Shown here: piece by piece, positions 61,406-64,000 of the stretch
How the letters are laid out: each line of letters starts with the position of its first letter
How positions within the stretch are numbered: the stretch's first letter is position 1
From: Corallibacter vietnamensis
GTDB taxonomy: Bacteria; Bacteroidota; Bacteroidia; Flavobacteriales; Flavobacteriaceae
Assembly: GCF_039537875.1 (NCBI RefSeq)
Contig: NZ_BAABBI010000005.1
Span: forward strand, 1 to 64,000
Direction: 5' to 3'
Length of the DNA stretch: 64,000 nt
Translations under genes and position numbers: made by a program
Notes under the pieces: model-generated
What the model was told of the DNA's origin: nothing
Seen by the model: only the letters and a program-made list of their open reading frames with translations
The model's database searches: none

Positions 61406-62083
61406 CTAAAGCTCAATACTCTCACCAATTTCTAGTAGCATTAAGTCTTTGTTTTTGTCAAAAAACTTGCGTTTAGCTTCTTCGTGGTCAATTTCTATAT
61501 AACCAAAGGTGTCAAAATGATAACCCAATACTTTATCGCACTCTACAAAATCGCTCGCTGTAATAGCATCATCAATGCCCATGGTAAAATTGTCTCCCAT
61601 TGGTAAAATGGCTAAATCTAGTTTAGTGCGCAATGGTATCAGTTTCATGTCCATTGTTAAGGCAGTATCGCCAGCTATATAAATGTTTTTGTGTTCGCCT
61701 TCAATAACAAAACCTCCTGGTTGTCCACCATAGCTACCATCAGGAAACGATGATGTATGAATAGCGTTAACGTATTTTACAGTACCAAATTCAAAATCCC
61801 AACTACCACCATGGTTCATTGGGTGTACTTCAAGTCCTTTTGTTTCGTAAAAATTAGCTACTTCAAAATTAGATACTATAACAGCATTTGTTCGTTTTGC
61901 GATAGCTTCGGCATCAAGAATATGATCTTGGTGCGCATGTGTTAATAAAATATAATCTGCTTTAAGTGTATCTATATTGATATGCGATGCATTCTTGTTT
62001 GCTGAAATAAACGGATCTACTAAAATATTTATATCATTAACTTCAATACCTAAACAAGCATGTCCATAAAATGTGATTTTCAT
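61406..62083 (-). CDS. Metal-dependent hydrolase, MBL fold (UPF0173 type)
   Basis: The product has 225 residues. It has a metallo-beta-lactamase fold, with MKITFYGHACLGIEV at the start, the metal motif THAHQDH, and later His and Asp in IYIAGDTALT and LGYHFDTFGYIE. It belongs to the UPF0173 group of unknown substrate. It follows menA by 62 bases on the same strand; the reaction is unknown. Confidence 0.9.
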   Translation of the reverse strand: MKITFYGHACLGIEVNDINILVDPFISANKNASHINIDTLKADYILLTHAHQDHILDAEAIAKRTNAVIVSNFEVANFYETKGLEVHPMNHGGSWDFEFGTVKYVNAIHTSSFPDGSYGGQPGGFVIEGEHKNIYIAGDTALTMDMKLIPLRTKLDLAILPMGDNFTMGIDDAITASDFVECDKVLGYHFDTFGYIEIDHEEAKRKFFDKNKDLMLLEIGESIEL

Positions 62084-62145
62084 AATTATGATTTTTTTGA
62101 GTTTTGAATTTACAAAAAACTTAAAGAAACAGTCTTAATAATTCC

Positions 62146-63048
62146 CTATAAAATATGCCCTATTCCTAAAAGGATACTTAATACAAATGTTGTTAATGCT
62201 ACTTTTTTTAATTCAGGATCTAACTGCTTTGTATCTTTTGTTTTATAAACTGTTTTTAAGTGTATTAATAACGGAATATAAGCAATAACGTAAATAAAAT
62301 TATACGGCGAACTGTAATATAATATACCAAATGAAGCAGATAACACTATAGCTGCGATGATTAGAAAATAATGGTAAATTTTTCCATTTTTAACTCCTAT
62401 CTTAACAATAAGTGTATTTTTATTTGATTTTTTATCAGATTCGTAGTCTCTTAAATTGTTTAAATTAAGAACTGCTGTACTCAAAAACCCAATCGTACAA
62501 GCTGGTAAAAAAACAACGGGATCAATTTGTTTAGCAAACAATACATAGCTTCCTATAATGCTTGCTAGTCCAAAAAACAGAAATACAAAAACATCACCTA
62601 ATCCTTTATATCCGTAGGCATTATCACCTACTGTATATCTTATGGCTGCATAAATTGCTAAACCACCTAAAACAAAAAATATAATTGAATAAACAACGTA
62701 TGATAATCCGAATGCCGCGTAAATAAGTAAAGCTGCAAAAACAATAGTAATAACTACATTAATTTTTATGGCTTTAAACATGCTACTTGGTGAAATATGA
62801 CCACTTTGTATAGCTCGCTTTGGTCCTATTCTATCCTCATTATCAGTGCCTTTTATGCCATCACCATAATCATTTGCTAGATTAGATAGTATTTGTAAAC
62901 TTAAGGTTGTAAAAATGGCTAATATTAAAATTGCCGAATCAAACACATTGTTTTGTATGGCTAAAAATGCGGCTAAAATAATTCCAGAAAGAGATAATGG
63001 CAATGTGCGTAACCTAAATGCAGACAACCAGTTTTTTAAATTATTCAT
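62146..63048 (-). CDS. menA: 1,4-Dihydroxy-2-naphthoate polyprenyltransferase
   Basis: The product has 300 residues. It is a UbiA-type prenyltransferase with about nine helices. The first aspartate motif is NLANDYGDGIKGTDNEDR and the second is NNLRDYESDKKSNKNT. It attaches the prenyl tail to dihydroxynaphthoate, giving demethylmenaquinone. It starts 15 bases after menB, so the two form an operon. Confidence 0.93.
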   Translation of the reverse strand: MNNLKNWLSAFRLRTLPLSLSGIILAAFLAIQNNVFDSAILILAIFTTLSLQILSNLANDYGDGIKGTDNEDRIGPKRAIQSGHISPSSMFKAIKINVVITIVFAALLIYAAFGLSYVVYSIIFFVLGGLAIYAAIRYTVGDNAYGYKGLGDVFVFLFFGLASIIGSYVLFAKQIDPVVFLPACTIGFLSTAVLNLNNLRDYESDKKSNKNTLIVKIGVKNGKIYHYFLIIAAIVLSASFGILYYSSPYNFIYVIAYIPLLIHLKTVYKTKDTKQLDPELKKVALTTFVLSILLGIGHIL

Positions 63049-63063
63049 AAAATAAATCTAGGC

Positions 63064-63903
63064 TTATGGAATCCATTTTTTAGGAAAGTTAGGCTTACGC
63101 TTTTCTAAAAAAGCATCACGACCTTCTTTTGCTTCATCTGTCATGTAAGCTAATCTTGTTGCTTCTCCAGCAAATACTTGTTGCCCTACCATTCCATCAT
63201 CTGTAAGGTTCATAGCAAACTTTAACATTTTTATTGATGTTGGAGATTTAGCCAATATTTCTTGAGCCCACTCAAATGCCGTAGATTCTAATTCATCATG
63301 AGGAATTACAGCGTTTACCATACCCATTTCATAAGCTTCTTGAGCAGAATAATTTCTACCTAAAAAGAAAATTTCACGAGCCTTTTTTTGACCTACCATT
63401 TTTGCTAAATACGCAGAACCATAACCACCATCAAAACTTGTAACATCGGCATCTGTTTGCTTAAAAATAGCATGTTCTTTACTTGCTAGTGTTAAATCGC
63501 AAACTACATGTAAACTATGACCGCCACCAACAGTCCAACCTGGAACAACAGCAATTACAGCTTTTGGCATAAAGCGTATTAATCGTTGTACTTCAAGAAT
63601 ATTAAGTCTGTGGTAACCATCGTCACCTACATAACCTTGATGTCCACGTGCTTTTTGATCGCCTCCAGAGCAAAAACTCCAAACTCCATCTTTTGTTGAA
63701 GGACCTTCAGCTGATAATAAAACAACACCAATATTTACATCTTCATTGGCATCATAAAAAGCATCATAAAGTTCGCTAGTTGTTTTAGGACGAAAGGCGT
63801 TTCGTACATTAGGTCTATTAAATGCTATTCTGGCAACACCATTGCATTTTTTATAAGTAATATCTTCGTATTCTTTGGCAGTTTTCCAGTTTGCTACACT
63901 CAT
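63064..63903 (-). CDS. menB: 1,4-Dihydroxy-2-naphthoyl-CoA synthase
   Basis: The product has 279 residues from the ATG at 63901-63903. It has the crotonase fold with the oxyanion hole in FCSGGDQKARG and the conserved VVPGWTVGGGHSLHVVCDLT, and DVTSFDGGYGSAYLA of the MenB type. It closes the naphthoquinone ring. An in-frame TTG 18 bases upstream was rejected. Confidence 0.95.
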   Translation of the reverse strand: MSVANWKTAKEYEDITYKKCNGVARIAFNRPNVRNAFRPKTTSELYDAFYDANEDVNIGVVLLSAEGPSTKDGVWSFCSGGDQKARGHQGYVGDDGYHRLNILEVQRLIRFMPKAVIAVVPGWTVGGGHSLHVVCDLTLASKEHAIFKQTDADVTSFDGGYGSAYLAKMVGQKKAREIFFLGRNYSAQEAYEMGMVNAVIPHDELESTAFEWAQEILAKSPTSIKMLKFAMNLTDDGMVGQQVFAGEATRLAYMTDEAKEGRDAFLEKRKPNFPKKWIP

Positions 63904-63918
63904 TTTTTTTAATTTTGT

Positions 63919-63926
63919 CAAAAATA
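63919..63926 (-). promoter_or_regulatory. -7 element of menB-menA
   Basis: TATTTTTG on the minus strand fits TAnnTTTG, 15 bases before the menB start. The TTG in it is the rejected upstream start of menB. Confidence 0.45.
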
Positions 63927-63954
63927 AATTATTTTAAATAAACATCACTTCTCA

Positions 63955-64000
63955 ATGAAAAATAATATCATCTTTTATAGCCTGTTTTTAATTTCTACTT
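63955..64000 (+). CDS. Start of a further gene (cut by window edge)
   Basis: ATG at 63955 opens a frame reading MKNNIIFYSLFLIST, which looks like the start of a signal peptide or membrane helix. Only 15 full codons are visible, so no function can be named. It is divergent from menB. Confidence 0.45.
   Translation, partial: MKNNIIFYSLFLIST

Overview
The window is a stretch of low-GC chromosome that is almost certainly from a member of the Flavobacteriaceae (Bacteroidota). The evidence is type IX secretion C-terminal sorting domains, TonB-receptor-type outer-membrane proteins, a menaquinone pathway, promoters of the Bacteroidota TAnnTTTG type placed about 15-55 bases before starts, few Shine-Dalgarno sequences, and small families typical of the group such as a DUF4834-like protein and a CAL67264-like membrane protein. 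No rRNA, tRNA or CRISPR array was found.

Positions 1-3900 are accessory DNA. The left edge holds the 5' part of an IS110-family transposase gene, on the minus strand, with a structured non-coding end of about 195 bases. It directly abuts a run of small single-gene units: a membrane HExxH protein, a DoxX-like protein, a type IX secreted protein and an unknown membrane protein. These are separated by long imperfect palindromes. For two of the four genes the sequence just before the gene is complementary to the sequence just after it, which is the geometry of integron attC-bounded gene cassettes. No integrase is in the window.

Positions 4150-16700 are core: ychF, the topoisomerase IV pair parE-parC, a CBM9/DUF5916 outer-membrane protein, a LolD-like ATPase, a large membrane protein, a MarC protein and two small unknowns. 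Positions 16950-25800 hold an exported protein with a very basic tail, a minus-strand surface-glycan operon (DUF4834-like, YfhO, glycosyltransferase, flippase), an outer-membrane transporter-like protein and a GNAT-like protein.

Positions 25870-33450 hold an alpha-oxoamine synthase next to a cysteine-synthase-like enzyme, which I propose is the cysteate/sulfonolipid (capnine) pair. Oligopeptidase B, YbaB, threonine aldolase, prfB with its programmed frameshift, and an ArsC-like reductase follow. Positions 33560-44150 carry a TonB-type outer-membrane protein, a small membrane protein, a 1-Cys peroxiredoxin, fumC, a type IX secreted FG-GAP protein and the histidine-degradation genes hutI and hutG around an unknown coiled-coil protein.

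Positions 44170-48250 are a minus-strand block: ettA with a small membrane protein, then a MarR-regulated flavin reductase / GNAT / MarR / pirin operon whose promoter is overlapped by repeated palindromes. A compact multi-stem RNA-like element lies at 48325-48406, just before an acyl-CoA carboxylase beta subunit. Three overlapping or nearly overlapping exported-protein genes and a fusion of a TonB-plug with a VWA domain follow. From 54600 to the right edge is a menaquinone region: menC-CPBP-menE-sppA and menB-menA, with a metal-dependent hydrolase, a sterol-desaturase-type hydroxylase and a universal stress protein between them. The last 46 bases start a further plus-strand gene.
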